The notes under the pieces: generated by a model | The model's database searches: none | What the model was told of the DNA's origin: nothing | Seen by the model: only the letters and a program-made list of their open reading frames with translations | Program-made: the position numbers and the translations under genes | Virus record (IMG/VR): IMGVR_UViG_3300048921_000571 | Location: 1-46,978 of that record | Strand: one strand, 5' to 3' | Source: a virus | DNA length: 46,978 nt | Shown: positions 24,934-33,596 of the stretch, piece by piece | How positions within the stretch are numbered: the first letter of the stretch is position 1 | Layout: every line of letters starts with the position of its first letter

Positions 24934-26407
24934 CGTTGTTCCTTTGATCATTGGGGGCGCCAGTGGCGCCGGGTTCGGGTTCGTCCTGTTGCGCGCCGGA
25001 GACGTTGGTTCGCCGGGGGTCGCTGTCATAGATCAGGCCCGCGCCGTCGGCGCGCGCGTTGTCAGCTGCCTGCTCGAGGTCAACCTGCTCCGGATCCTCA
25101 CCGGCCCCCAGTACCACCTTCGTGCGCGATTTGAAGCCGGCGCGGACCGCCTTGATCTCGGAGGTGACGTCCTGCACCGGGTGGCTCCAAGGCCAGCCCT
25201 CGGGCACCCACAGCGTCTCTGTGACGTCATCGCGCAGAGCTGCATAGCCCGGCACCTTCAGCAGCCCCGCCAGCACGGCCTGGTCGAAGAAGGCATCGCG
25301 GACGCGCTGGCAGAACATGGGAATCATGTAGAGCCACTGGTCCTGCTCGATGACCCGACGGAACTCGTTCAGGATCAGGCGAAGCGCCCGATCAGAGACG
25401 TTGCGCAGGTCACCGGTCAGCACTTCGTAGGGCACGTCCTGGCTCGCACAGATGGCGAGCAGATGGCCCCGCAGGAACTCGGCGTAATCTGCCCCCGCGC
25501 TCGGTGGGTTCGCAAACTCGACCTTTCGACCCGGCGGCAGCTCCTGCAGCGTCCCCGGCTCCAATCCACCGATGGCGGTGCCGTCAGGATCTTCACCGGT
25601 GACCAGGTCACCGACCGCCGCGCCCTCGTCGCTATCAGCGCTGGGCTCGGTGGTGATGAAACCAGCGAACAGGTTGGCCAGCGCCTGCCGCTCCAGCACC
25701 GCGTCATCGAGACGGTCCAGATTGAACATGCGCAGCAGCGCCGGGGCCGATCCTGGCACCCCGCGCATGGCGCCGGCGCGGTTCGGCCGGTACAGATGCA
25801 GCACCTGCTCGGCCGGAACACGGACCAGCTCATTCCCGTTGACCGCCACGTGCAGGTCACCGGGGTGCTCGCGGTACATCCAGTAGGCCACGCGACGGCC
25901 GATTCGATCGACCTCGATGCCCTGCCGGATGACGTTGCCATTGCTGGCCACGCCGTTGTAGTGCTGCGGACACTGCTCCGATTCGATGAGCTGGACCTGC
26001 AGGGGCACCGGCAGGCCGTCCTCCGGCAGTCGGTATCGGATGCGGGCAAACACCTCGCCGGCCTCCTTCCACTCGCGCCAGGCCAGCGCCTGCAAACCGG
26101 CCCAGTCCAGCACGCCATCGGCGTCGGCGTATTTGCCCCAGCGCTTCCAGAGCTTGGCCACACGCCGCTTGTGCGCGCTGTTGCCCCAGATCGGCTTCGC
26201 CTGGATGCCGGTGGCGATGCCGTTGGACACGCTCTTGTTGAGCGCACTGACCATCCACGGGTCATTCCGGGCCAGGTGCCGGGCACGCGCCAGCAGCGTC
26301 GGAAGACCGAGCAGCGCCGCGTTAGGGCCCAGCGACACCGGGCGGAACAAGCGCAGCCTGCGGCCATTGCCTGCGGCGCGGTAGCTGCCTTCGGACACGT
26401 CAGACAT
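24923..26407 (-). CDS. Portal protein (B-like)
   Basis: A 494-residue protein of the lambda B portal family (533 in lambda). Segments NDPWMVSALNKSVSNGIATG, LVRVPAEQVLHLYRPNRAG and QDVPYEVLTGDLRNVSDRAL are typical. It forms the ring through which DNA is packaged and ejected. The start at 26407 overlaps the gpW stop by eight bases. Confidence 0.95.
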   Translation of the reverse strand: MSDVSEGSYRAAGNGRRLRLFRPVSLGPNAALLGLPTLLARARHLARNDPWMVSALNKSVSNGIATGIQAKPIWGNSAHKRRVAKLWKRWGKYADADGVLDWAGLQALAWREWKEAGEVFARIRYRLPEDGLPVPLQVQLIESEQCPQHYNGVASNGNVIRQGIEVDRIGRRVAYWMYREHPGDLHVAVNGNELVRVPAEQVLHLYRPNRAGAMRGVPGSAPALLRMFNLDRLDDAVLERQALANLFAGFITTEPSADSDEGAAVGDLVTGEDPDGTAIGGLEPGTLQELPPGRKVEFANPPSAGADYAEFLRGHLLAICASQDVPYEVLTGDLRNVSDRALRLILNEFRRVIEQDQWLYMIPMFCQRVRDAFFDQAVLAGLLKVPGYAALRDDVTETLWVPEGWPWSHPVQDVTSEIKAVRAGFKSRTKVVLGAGEDPEQVDLEQAADNARADGAGLIYDSDPRRTNVSGAQQDEPEPGATGAPNDQRNNDDE

Positions 26408-26615
26408 TGCCGGTCCCCGACTGGTAGAGCCGCACGATGCGCGGGCGCCGACGGACACCGCTCGCATGGCCGAGCTCGTCGCGCATCTGCTTGAGCAGCT
26501 TCCGCATCTCGGCCAGGCTGTGGTACGTCACGGTGCGGTCTGCGTACCGGACGCTCAGCACGCCCGCCGAGATCGCGCCCTCAAGCTGCGTGACCTGCTC
26601 TTTGGTGAATGCCAT
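26400..26615 (-). CDS. Head-tail joining protein gpW-like
   Basis: A 71-residue protein (MAFTKEQVTQLEGAISAGVL, ending with a basic tail) equal in size and position to lambda gpW (68 residues), which plugs the portal and makes the site for FII binding. It lies between large terminase and portal genes, as in lambda. Confidence 0.9.
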   Translation of the reverse strand: MAFTKEQVTQLEGAISAGVLSVRYADRTVTYHSLAEMRKLLKQMRDELGHASGVRRRPRIVRLYQSGTGNV

Positions 26616-26616
26616 A

Positions 26617-28704
26617 TCAGCGTCCCAGGTAATTGCTTCGGATGACGCGTCGGGTGCGAGTGCGCGGCGGCGCTGCCGGCGGTGCGTCCTCTGCCCTCAC
26701 GTCAGGGTTGTCGTCCCACGCTGCGGCCCAGGCCGGTGGCGTAGTCAGGTTGATTGCCGGCACGTTCAGCCACAGCGCCAGCCCTTCGGCGTAGCCGGTC
26801 AGATCGAATGCCTCGTTCCGGCGGCCGGCCAGGTTTTTCCACCCGTTCGCGGTCCGCGATTCGGCGGTCAGTTCGGCGTAGAAGGCCTCCGGCAGCCAGT
26901 CCGGGAAGTGGTAGTAGCCCGGGCCCGGCTCGGCTCGCTTTACGTTGGCGTCGACCGTGTCCTTCAGTCGGTCGACGTTGAGCAGCAACTGCGGTACGTC
27001 GCCCTTCGAGCCGGACTTTCGATCACGCCGTTTGCGGCTGTCGGGGAAAGTTTCCCGGAACAAGGCGGCCTCGCGCCGGGCTTCGCCCTTGACCAGACGC
27101 ACCCTCGCGTGCAGCTGCCGCTCCTTGAGCGAACGCCAGAACTCCAGCGCCCGAACCGACGTGCCCGCCTTGCCGCCCCAGTCGATGCCCACGGCGCGCA
27201 TCGGCATGCTGCGCCCGGTTTCGTCATCAAGCGGGTAGCGCCGGCTGACCACCTTCTCCACCAACCGTTCCCAGTCCTCGAGGTACTTCGGCGGGTCCAG
27301 CGGAAGGAATCCACCCGAGCCATCCTCGCGCTTGGACGTGCGCAGGGTGAAGGAATCCACCACCCAGCGCTCCAGCTGTCCGGATTCGCCAACGCCGAAC
27401 CCCAGCACCAGGACCACGAAGCGGTTGGCCTGGACGTCGACGGTGGCGATGAGGAAGCGCACGCCAGCAGGGACTGTGCCTGCCGGCCACACCTCGGCCC
27501 GCTCCTTCATTTCGTTCGGGTCGCTGGCCGAGCGCGCGGCCATCGGCACGTAGTTGATCGCGCCGTCAACGTTGTGAGTCGTCTTGAGCGGTCGCTCTTC
27601 ACCGGTGGTGGCAAACGTGCGCAGAGCCTGCAAGTAACGCTCGATCAGCGATTCCCACGACTGGTAGGCGGCTGCGACGCCGCCCAGCCAGTAGCTGGCG
27701 ATGCGCGCCGCCGGCCGCTCTCCAGTTACCGTCCCGTCTGCATGGACCAGCTGACCTTCAGCCGCCCAGACGCCGGCCCGGTTCATTTCATCCTTCCACC
27801 GGTGCTGGAGTCCCACGCCGCAGTTGGGGCAGTGCAGCAACGAGTAGTGCCGAGCCATCTTCTGTACGTCGTCCAGCACCACACGCTCCAGCAGTTCCTC
27901 CATCGGCGGGAGGGCGAAGCCGTCGTAGCCGGGCGCTGCCTGGAACCGCTCACCGCACTCGGGGCACGGCCAGTACCACCGGCGCCGGTCACCGCGCGCA
28001 TACAGCGCGGCGATGCCGGCAGCAGGCGGCCCCTGATGCGGGTGACTGGGCTTCCATGCGCCATCGGCGTAGTCCGTAGCGGGACTGGACTCGGCCACCA
28101 CCATGCCGGCGGACATGTAGGTCTGCGTGCGCTTCAGGGCGAGGCCGAAGCACTCGTCGATCGCCAGATCGCCCGTGTAGTTGTCCACGTCTGTCATCAG
28201 GACGTCGTGGATGTCCTTGCCCGAAAGCACTGAAACCGATGGCCAGCCCATGCGAAGCGACATACCTGACCGAAAGAACTTCAGCAGGATGTTGTCGTCG
28301 TGAGCCCTCGGGCTCAGTCTGCAGCGAAGCTCGGGGCTTGCGGCGATGCCGCGCGAGAGGCGCGTTTTGCTGAAGTCCTCAGCAGCGTCCTTGGACATCT
28401 GGACGACCATCGCATCGGCCGGATTGCAGGTGATGAGGTACGCCAAGCGAGCATCGATCAGCGAAATCGTCTTGCCAGAACGGGCCGGGCCAACGAATAC
28501 CACAGCTTCGTAGTGACGGCTGCCAGTGGAATCCAGCGGATCGACCATGTAGGGCGTGGTGTCCGCGTCCCAAGCGCCCGCCGCACCGGCAGCGTTTGCC
28601 ACCTGCAGCACTCGTGCGCCTTCGCTGACTCGAATCCGCCGCGGTGGCCGGATCATCTCGGCGACGCCGAGCCGCACGTTACGCGCGGTCGCGTACGTCG
28701 TCAT
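26617..28704 (-). CDS. Terminase large subunit (GpA family)
   Basis: A 695-residue DNA-packaging motor. The ATPase Walker A motif GPARSGKT lies at 72-79, and later Asp-rich motifs (DVLMTDVDNY) follow. Two Cys pairs (CPECGERF and CPNCG) give the zinc-binding element common in this family. The C-terminal nuclease part (VGIDWGGKAGTSVRALEFWR) makes the cos cut. It overlaps the small subunit gene by 26 bases. Confidence 0.95.
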   Translation of the reverse strand: MTTYATARNVRLGVAEMIRPPRRIRVSEGARVLQVANAAGAAGAWDADTTPYMVDPLDSTGSRHYEAVVFVGPARSGKTISLIDARLAYLITCNPADAMVVQMSKDAAEDFSKTRLSRGIAASPELRCRLSPRAHDDNILLKFFRSGMSLRMGWPSVSVLSGKDIHDVLMTDVDNYTGDLAIDECFGLALKRTQTYMSAGMVVAESSPATDYADGAWKPSHPHQGPPAAGIAALYARGDRRRWYWPCPECGERFQAAPGYDGFALPPMEELLERVVLDDVQKMARHYSLLHCPNCGVGLQHRWKDEMNRAGVWAAEGQLVHADGTVTGERPAARIASYWLGGVAAAYQSWESLIERYLQALRTFATTGEERPLKTTHNVDGAINYVPMAARSASDPNEMKERAEVWPAGTVPAGVRFLIATVDVQANRFVVLVLGFGVGESGQLERWVVDSFTLRTSKREDGSGGFLPLDPPKYLEDWERLVEKVVSRRYPLDDETGRSMPMRAVGIDWGGKAGTSVRALEFWRSLKERQLHARVRLVKGEARREAALFRETFPDSRKRRDRKSGSKGDVPQLLLNVDRLKDTVDANVKRAEPGPGYYHFPDWLPEAFYAELTAESRTANGWKNLAGRRNEAFDLTGYAEGLALWLNVPAINLTTPPAWAAAWDDNPDVRAEDAPPAAPPRTRTRRVIRSNYLGR

Positions 28705-29182
28705 CGGTGATGCCCTCGTACATGGATTGGCGGACGCGGTCGCACTCGTCCTGGACCTTGACCACCTGCTCGGGCGTCAGCCCCGCCTTGCGCTCAAGCA
28801 CGTCAGGCAGCGTGTCGAAGAACTGCACCACCTTCTTCACCAGCTCGGCGTAGTCGGCTTCCACCTCCGCGGCTGGGACCAGTTGCCCAATGGTGGACTC
28901 CACCTTCAGGCGCTCGTTCTCGGACTGGTAGTAGGCGCGACGTTCCATCGGCGGAAGGTCGCGCGGGTCCACCACGCCATCTGCGCCCAGCGCCATCCCA
29001 GCCGTTGAGATCAGCGCCGGCGCGGCGTCGGCCAGGCGATACACGTCGTGGCCGGCGCGCTTCGTCAGCGGCGGGACTCCGGCCTCCTTGAGGCGCTTAC
29101 TGGCGGTCCGTCGGTCGATGCCGAACTCATCCGCCAGGCGGGCGACGGACCAGCCTTGGGTGAATTCGCGGATGTCAGCCAT
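28679..29182 (-). CDS. Terminase small subunit (DUF1441/Nu1-like)
   Basis: A 167-residue DNA-binding protein. The N-terminus (WSVARLADEFGIDRRTASKR) is a helix-turn-helix, followed by a helical region and a C-terminal part that should bind the large subunit. It would recognise the cos/pac region that lies directly upstream in the 250-base gap. Confidence 0.85.
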   Translation of the reverse strand: MADIREFTQGWSVARLADEFGIDRRTASKRLKEAGVPPLTKRAGHDVYRLADAAPALISTAGMALGADGVVDPRDLPPMERRAYYQSENERLKVESTIGQLVPAAEVEADYAELVKKVVQFFDTLPDVLERKAGLTPEQVVKVQDECDRVRQSMYEGITDDDVRDRA

Positions 29183-29432
29183 GTCCTACCCGATGCGCAA
29201 CCTATTTAGCTCAGAAAATGCGGTTTCTCCGGGGAAAACACGCCAAATGCGTCCCCTGTGGTGGAGCACTAAGGGCCGAAATACTGTCAATCACCGGGGT
29301 CCGAATTCCCCCCGGTGGCTGTGGATAAATCCCAGGGGCCCCGCCCCATTCAGTTTTCTGTGGATAATCTGTGGACATTAACAATTACCTTCACGTCGCC
29401 GCGCGTGGAACCTTCTGCGTGGAACTCGGCGG
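29183..29432 (-). other. Gene-free region, probable cos site
   Basis: This 250-base gap upstream of the terminase genes is where lambda-type phages carry cos. It holds GC-rich palindromes (for example GGGGCCCC at 29335-29342), the inverted blocks GGGGAA and TCCCC around 29240, and three TGTGGAT/TGTGGAC motifs. I cannot point to the nick positions. No gene is seen here. Confidence 0.5.
29320..29367 (-). promoter_or_regulatory. Two perfect DnaA boxes
   Basis: TGTGGATAA at 29320-29328 and 29359-29367 are the complement of TTATCCACA, the strongest DnaA box. A third related copy (TGTGGACAT, 29370-29378) follows. They stand in the packaging region and not near the replication genes. Confidence 0.6.
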
Positions 29433-29648
29433 CTACCTGCGGCTGTGGATCGGGCTCTGGGGCCGGCGCGCCATCACCACGCGACCCTTGGCGCGCGCCG
29501 GGGCGTCCAGCGCAAGCACTGCGCCCATCAGCAGGCAGGCGGCCGCGAAGCACGTCCCCGAAGTCGCAGTGCTCCTGTCTGCGAGCCACAGCGCTGCGCC
29601 AACGCACGCCACAGCGGCAGCCCATGCCGCCCATGCCGCGCGCCTCAT
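29433..29648 (-). CDS. Small two-helix membrane protein, lysis locus
   Basis: A 71-residue protein with two hydrophobic segments (about 4-23 and 31-48) and a basic tail (ARAKGRVVMARRPQSPIHSR). Start ATG overlaps the stop of the o-spanin gene as ATGA, so it is cotranslated with it. Two-helix membrane proteins in lysis loci may be class II holins or antiholins, or may fold otherwise; no family recognised. Confidence 0.6.
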   Translation of the reverse strand: MRRAAWAAWAAAVACVGAALWLADRSTATSGTCFAAACLLMGAVLALDAPARAKGRVVMARRPQSPIHSRR

Positions 29649-29926
29649 CGGATTCGCTCCGGCACGGGCTTGCCCTGCACCTGGTCGATGCCGTCGAGCT
29701 GCGCCTCGTACTGCTGGAGACAGCGCTTTCGCCCGTTGGACACGGAGAACACCTGCGACGGCATCCCTTCCCGCTCCCACTGGCACCGCCGGCGCAGATC
29801 GGCATCGATGGGAACGTAGACCAGCACGGGCATCTCGATGAGAGCGGGCGGCGGCGGGTTGAGCGGGGCGGGAGCGGACCGGCACGCGGCGAGCAGCGCA
29901 GCGGTGGTAAGCAGGATGATGCGCAT
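29645..29926 (-). CDS. Outer-membrane spanin lipoprotein (Rz1-like)
   Basis: A 93-residue lipoprotein: signal sequence and lipobox LLAAC, with Cys15 as lipidation site, then a Pro-rich stretch (APAPLNPPPPALIEMP) as in Rz1 o-spanins. It would be anchored in the outer membrane and pair with the Rz-like inner-membrane partner to fuse the membranes at the end of lysis. Unlike lambda, it is not embedded in the Rz gene but follows it. Confidence 0.8.
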   Translation of the reverse strand: MRIILLTTAALLAACRSAPAPLNPPPPALIEMPVLVYVPIDADLRRRCQWEREGMPSQVFSVSNGRKRCLQQYEAQLDGIDQVQGKPVPERIR

Positions 29927-29927
29927 A

Positions 29928-30410
29928 TCAGTACCCCTTCAGTGCCGGGCAGGCCGAATCGAGCAGCTCCAGCGCTGCCTTGCAGGTGTCGGGCCGCTGT
30001 TCGTAGCGCCCGCGCCAGGTGGATGCCTCCTTCTCGGAAGCCTCGATCTTGCCGGCCAGGCTCTTCAGTGCCGCCGCGCTCTCAGCCTTGAGGGCCTTCA
30101 ACTTCTCGGCTTCTGCCCTCAGTGCGGTGGCGACCTCGGCCAAGCGCTGATCGCGCGTGTGGACGTCGGCCTGCAGTCGGGCGGCATCGGCCGTCCAGTC
30201 GGCCCGGACCTTGGTCACCTGGGCGCTCAGGTCGCGGATCTTCTGCTCCCTCTCCCAAGCGGACAAACCGCAGACCAGGCAGCCGAACGAGAGGACCGCG
30301 CAGACGACCTTGAGCTTGCTGCTGGGCTTGCGCAGCCACACCAAGGCATCAGTAACGGCCCCGGCGATCAAGCGCCACAGCGCGCTCAGCAACCGCAGCA
30401 TTTCACTCAT
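29928..30410 (-). CDS. Inner-membrane spanin (Rz-like)
   Basis: A 160-residue protein with one membrane segment (VVCAVLSFGCLVCGLSAW, about 35-52) and a long periplasmic coiled coil (LSAQVTKVRADWTADAARLQ and following) as in Rz i-spanins. It begins within the holin stop (ATGA overlap) and is followed directly by the lipoprotein gene. Confidence 0.8.
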   Translation of the reverse strand: MSEMLRLLSALWRLIAGAVTDALVWLRKPSSKLKVVCAVLSFGCLVCGLSAWEREQKIRDLSAQVTKVRADWTADAARLQADVHTRDQRLAEVATALRAEAEKLKALKAESAAALKSLAGKIEASEKEASTWRGRYEQRPDTCKAALELLDSACPALKGY

Positions 30411-30862
30411 GGTCTATCGCCTCCGATTGCGCCGGTGGCTCGTTCCACCAGACGGACGTAGCTGGGTAGCAGCCGCCGAATCAGCAAGCCAGAAAGCCCC
30501 GCCAGCGGCAGCTGAGGAGCGCCGGCGAGGTCGTGCCAGATGTAGCAGACGACCGAGATGACCCACGCGGCAACGATCGCGTAGCCCACGACAGCGACGC
30601 CGAGCGCCAGCCAGCGCGCGGCAGTCTGCAGCCATCGGTGCCCACGCCGGCGCCCAGCGTCGGCCGCCATTCGCTCGGCGTCCTTCTCGGGCAGCAGCAG
30701 TACACCGATCAGCGCTCCGGCCATCGCCACCAGCAGCACCGACTGCGGCACGCCCAGGATGATGCGTTCGGCTTCGCGCAGGGCGTCCGCCGTTGCAGGT
30801 GCGACCACCGCGGCAGTGAATGTGCCGACGGCCAGCTTCAGAGTGCTCACGGGCTCGGTCAC
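30407..30862 (-). CDS. Holin-like membrane protein
   Basis: A 151-residue membrane protein with at least two clear hydrophobic segments (SVLLVAMAGALIGVLLLP and WLALGVAVVGYAIVAAWVIS) and possibly a third near the start. It begins at GTG 30862, which overlaps the stop of the endolysin gene as GTGA. Its place between endolysin and spanin genes makes a holin likely. The long open frame upstream of this start is only a shadow of the endolysin gene. Confidence 0.75.
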   Translation of the reverse strand: MTEPVSTLKLAVGTFTAAVVAPATADALREAERIILGVPQSVLLVAMAGALIGVLLLPEKDAERMAADAGRRRGHRWLQTAARWLALGVAVVGYAIVAAWVISVVCYIWHDLAGAPQLPLAGLSGLLIRRLLPSYVRLVERATGAIGGDRP

Positions 30863-31371
30863 GACACGATGGCCCCGCCCGCCTTCCGGTAGACGGCCAG
30901 CAGTTTGTCGAGCGCGTGCTCGGGCTGCCCGTAGCCAGCGCCGGGCAGGCTCGCCCAGATGTTGCGCACCGCCGCGATCGCCTGCGTGATCTTCCCCGCC
31001 TGGATCAGCGGCAGCGCGCGGCACTCCCGGATCAGTTGAATTGCCCAACGATCCTGGGACAGCGGCCCGAAGTCCGGCAGTTTCAGCTGCGCGCGGTAAT
31101 GCGCGTAGTCCCTCAGCATGAACTGGTATCGGCCGGACGCGTTGGAGGTCAGGCCCTTGCTGGTGATCACCTTCGACTTGCGCCCCCGCGAGAACGGATG
31201 CACCGAGTAGTCGGTGAAGATCTCGGGCGCACGATCGAACCCGGTCACGACCACGTCGTAGCCCTGGTCCTTCGTCGCCGGGCTGGTGCTGGTGCCTTCC
31301 GCCCACGCGAGCATGTCCAGGAAGGCAAGCACGTTGGTGCCGCCCGCTTCTTTCGCGGTGATCTTGGCCAT
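30859..31371 (-). CDS. Endolysin, lambda R-type lytic transglycosylase
   Basis: A 170-residue enzyme closely following lambda gpR (GH104): LAFLDMLAWAEGTS contains the catalytic Glu25, then KDQGYDVVVTG, SGRYQFMLRDY and NIWASLPGAGYGQPEHALDK match the same order of motifs. It cuts glycan strands of the cell wall and releases phage once the holin opens the membrane. There is no signal peptide, so export depends on the holin. Confidence 0.95.
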   Translation of the reverse strand: MAKITAKEAGGTNVLAFLDMLAWAEGTSTSPATKDQGYDVVVTGFDRAPEIFTDYSVHPFSRGRKSKVITSKGLTSNASGRYQFMLRDYAHYRAQLKLPDFGPLSQDRWAIQLIRECRALPLIQAGKITQAIAAVRNIWASLPGAGYGQPEHALDKLLAVYRKAGGAIVS

Positions 31372-31443
31372 CGGGTTTCCTGCAAAAGGCGCCCGCCCCG
31401 CTGCCGGCTGGGCGCGAGGGTTGATCCGGACTGGGAAGCGGGC

Positions 31444-31474
31444 AAAGAAAAACCCCGGCTGGATGGGCGGGGTC
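31444..31474 (-). terminator. Intrinsic terminator before the lysis genes
   Basis: Read leftward, ACCCCG pairs with CGGGGT, followed by TTTTTCTTT. It lies between the early/Q region and the endolysin gene, so it is a good counterpart of lambda tR', where Q-modified polymerase must read through. Confidence 0.65.
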
Positions 31475-31512
31475 TAGGCGTGCGCGATGGTAGCCAATGT
31501 GGCAGGTTTCAT

Positions 31513-31531
31513 GCGGAGGTGTCACCTCCGC
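31513..31531. repeat. Perfect inverted repeat
   Basis: GCGGAGGTG and CACCTCCGC are separated by one base, directly after the stop of the gene at 31533-31964. It has no T run on the minus strand, so it may stabilise the mRNA end or bind protein. Confidence 0.55.
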
Positions 31532-31532
31532 A

Positions 31533-31964
31533 CTATTCGAGCGGATAGACCCCTGCGTAGACGTACTTGGTACCGCACGTTGGGCACACAACTGGGTTGT
31601 CCATCATCGTCCCACCGTACGCAAGATGACGCAGCTTGCTTTCCACTTCGTAGCAACGCATGCAGTATCCATGACCCGTCGGCCTTCCGTCTTCGTTCTT
31701 CATGTAGTACGCGCTATTCACAAGCACCACAGAGCCCTTGATTGCCAAGGCTTCCTTGAGCCGTTCAATTTCTGCGTCACGATCATCGATGGCCTGCCTC
31801 GCATCAACCAGAGCCATCTGCGCAGTGACCATCTCGTTGACCGCACCTAGCAACTTCAACTTGAGATCCGCTTCGTTGAGCGCTCGGTCTGCAGCGGCAA
31901 CTCCTCTCACCAGCTCAACCGCAGTCTTCAGACCTCCTATCGCAGATCCAAACTCAACGATCAC
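31533..31964 (-). CDS. Zinc-ribbon protein with coiled coil
   Basis: A 143-residue protein: an N-terminal helical region and coiled coil (ALVDARQAIDDRDAEIERLK), then a C-terminal zinc-binding part with CMRC and CPTC. A GTG at 31964 preceded by GGAGGG at the right distance is preferred over the ATG 36 bases upstream. Proteins with this layout are common in bacteria and prophages but have no known role. It lies between the Q-like gene and the terminator in front of lysis. Confidence 0.7.
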   Translation of the reverse strand: MIVEFGSAIGGLKTAVELVRGVAAADRALNEADLKLKLLGAVNEMVTAQMALVDARQAIDDRDAEIERLKEALAIKGSVVLVNSAYYMKNEDGRPTGHGYCMRCYEVESKLRHLAYGGTMMDNPVVCPTCGTKYVYAGVYPLE

Positions 31965-32004
31965 CGTGAACCCTCCGTGTGAATGACCCGAGATTACCAC
32001 TAGG

Positions 32005-32700
32005 TTATGCAGCCGAGCTCAAGGCATCCCGCATATGCCATGCGGCTTCCTGCTCTGCCTCGACCATTTTACTCAACAGCCACTCGTATACCGGCTTCCA
32101 GGTCCGCCGATAGGCCGCTTCGTCCCTCCCGATGGCGCACGCCCGGCGCCGGTCGCTGACTTGGCCCAGTCCGGCCCCGCCGCATACTTTGCACGTCATC
32201 AGCAGCTCGCCTGCCAGCGTATGGCCCCTTCCTTCGCAGCTGGCGCAGTGCGGTCGGTGCGAAATTTCGCTGATCACCGCGATCGCCAGCGTCGGCAGCG
32301 ACTCCAGCGTGCTGATTGGCCAGCACTGACCCTTGACTTGCCCCAGCCGGTGCGCCGCGCGATCACGCTCGGCGCGCTGCTCGGCGGTCACGGCGCCGGC
32401 CCAGCCCATGCACACCTCGGCCAGCCCCAACTCGGTCCGGGCGTCAGCGAGCCTCCGCTGCTGCCGACGCAGCTCGGGGGTGACCAAAGCGATGACCGCG
32501 TCCCGCAGCCGGTGCCGGCGCAGCGCCGCACCGTCCGGCCACCAGCACGCCTCCAGCAGCTCCCTGCCCAAGCCAGCAGGCACCATGCCGAGAGCTGCCG
32601 CGATGTCCTGGTTGGTTAGGGCCGGGACTCCGCCGCGCCCGGTATCGAATTTGACGGTCGTCGGCCCCAGTCGGCCCATCAACTCACGTACGTCTGCCAT
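32005..32700 (-). CDS. Q-type antitermination protein (candidate)
   Basis: A 231-residue protein with a DnaJ-like zinc module (CASCEGRGHTLAGELLMTCK, then CKVCGGAG), placed between replication/recombination genes and the lysis genes. Lambda-type Q proteins have such a zinc finger and this position. It would load on polymerase at the late promoter and allow transcription through terminators into lysis and head genes. AGGGGA six bases before the ATG at 32700 supports that start. Confidence 0.7.
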   Translation of the reverse strand: MADVRELMGRLGPTTVKFDTGRGGVPALTNQDIAAALGMVPAGLGRELLEACWWPDGAALRRHRLRDAVIALVTPELRRQQRRLADARTELGLAEVCMGWAGAVTAEQRAERDRAAHRLGQVKGQCWPISTLESLPTLAIAVISEISHRPHCASCEGRGHTLAGELLMTCKVCGGAGLGQVSDRRRACAIGRDEAAYRRTWKPVYEWLLSKMVEAEQEAAWHMRDALSSAA

Positions 32701-32887
32701 GCCCATTCCCCTGTCGCTCTCGTCGATTGATCTCACGGCGCAGCGCGCGTGCTCGGCGCAGTGCCTGCTCTGCCTGCTGCCTCTGGGCCGGGGCATTCCA
32801 AGCCCTTGCCCAGCGCATCGCGGCTATGTCTTGCTGGATGCCGCTCAGCAGCTCCAGCGCCTTGTCGTCGTAGCAGGTCAGGTCCAT
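32684..32887 (-). CDS. Short helical phage protein
   Basis: A 67-residue protein with an N-terminal acidic/hydrophobic helix (YDDKALELLSGIQQDIAAMR) and a basic Arg-rich C-terminus. It overlaps the start of the Q-like gene by 17 bases, so the two are cotranslated. Function unknown. Confidence 0.6.
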   Translation of the reverse strand: MDLTCYDDKALELLSGIQQDIAAMRWARAWNAPAQRQQAEQALRRARALRREINRRERQGNGHGRRT

Positions 32888-32926
32888 CCAGCCAGCTTGC
32901 CGCCCTTCCGTCGCACCACTCGCGAC

Positions 32927-33313
32927 CTACTCCACCATCCGGGGCTTGCCCGTAATCCGCATCACTACCTGCCCGCCGGGCCGGCGCTCGTCATGGACGA
33001 ACGGGAGGCAGCGAAACCGCTTGTCGTCGATGCCCAGCGCCTGGGCGATGCCGTCCCGGTAGGGCTTGCACCGGCCAATCATGTTGTCGTCGTCCGGGAG
33101 CTTCTTGCCCGGCGCCTGGTAACACTCGATCCACAGATACAGCCGGCCCTCCGGCAGCCGCAGGCCTCGCCATCCGGCCTCATAGGCCAGCAGCACCGCC
33201 GTTTGCCGTGCGGTCTTCGTGGCCTGCGCCTTCACCCGGTAGTGGACACGAGCGTTCGGCGACAGGTCCTTGCTCGGCCAGGGGAGCACCAGCTCCAGCG
33301 CGGGCTCAGCCAC
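32927..33313 (-). CDS. RusA-type Holliday junction resolvase
   Basis: A 128-residue protein with the RusA layout: an N-terminal strand ([20 protein letters not shown]) and the acidic cluster [20 protein letters not shown] with further Asp at 96-97. RusA resolves recombination junctions formed during phage replication. It starts at GTG 33313 and overlaps the upstream gene by eight bases. Confidence 0.9.
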   Translation of the reverse strand: MAEPALELVLPWPSKDLSPNARVHYRVKAQATKTARQTAVLLAYEAGWRGLRLPEGRLYLWIECYQAPGKKLPDDDNMIGRCKPYRDGIAQALGIDDKRFRCLPFVHDERRPGGQVVMRITGKPRMVE

Positions 33314-33596
33314 CGGTCACCTCCGGGCGAGCGGCGAGCATCGCGACGTAGCTGGATTCGCATTTCCCGTCATACGCAAGGATCCCGGCGTCGATCATTC
33401 GACCGGTCGGTTCTACCGGCACCAGCACGTAGCCCTCGGGCGGCATGAGGGCGGCACGGATCGCTCCTAGCGCTCGCAGAAAGTCATCGCCAAGCGCTGC
33501 AGGATCGACCCTGATCTGCCTTGCGGTGAATGACCGGCTACCTGCATCGTACTGGGCCGCCAGCAGCTCCCGCGCCCGCATCTCGATGGCGTCCAT
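33306..33596 (-). CDS. Phage protein, tandem paralogue A
   Basis: A 96-residue protein sharing with its upstream neighbour an N-terminal helix ([11 protein letters not shown]), a [13 protein letters not shown] block and a C-terminal [11 protein letters not shown]. The PEGY-LVPVEPT motif is widespread in phage small proteins of unknown role. The start overlaps the stop of the neighbour (TGATG). Confidence 0.75.
   Translation of the reverse strand: MDAIEMRARELLAAQYDAGSRSFTARQIRVDPAALGDDFLRALGAIRAALMPPEGYVLVPVEPTGRMIDAGILAYDGKCESSYVAMLAARPEVTGG

Noticed and set aside
21623-25134. Long rightward open frames opposite capsid and protease genes
   Set aside because: The leftward genes are clear lambda homologues; the opposite frames show only biased low-complexity sequence.
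30863-31591. N-terminal extension of the holin frame over the endolysin gene
   Set aside because: The extension is a shadow of the endolysin; the GTG at 30862 overlaps the endolysin stop in the usual coupling manner.
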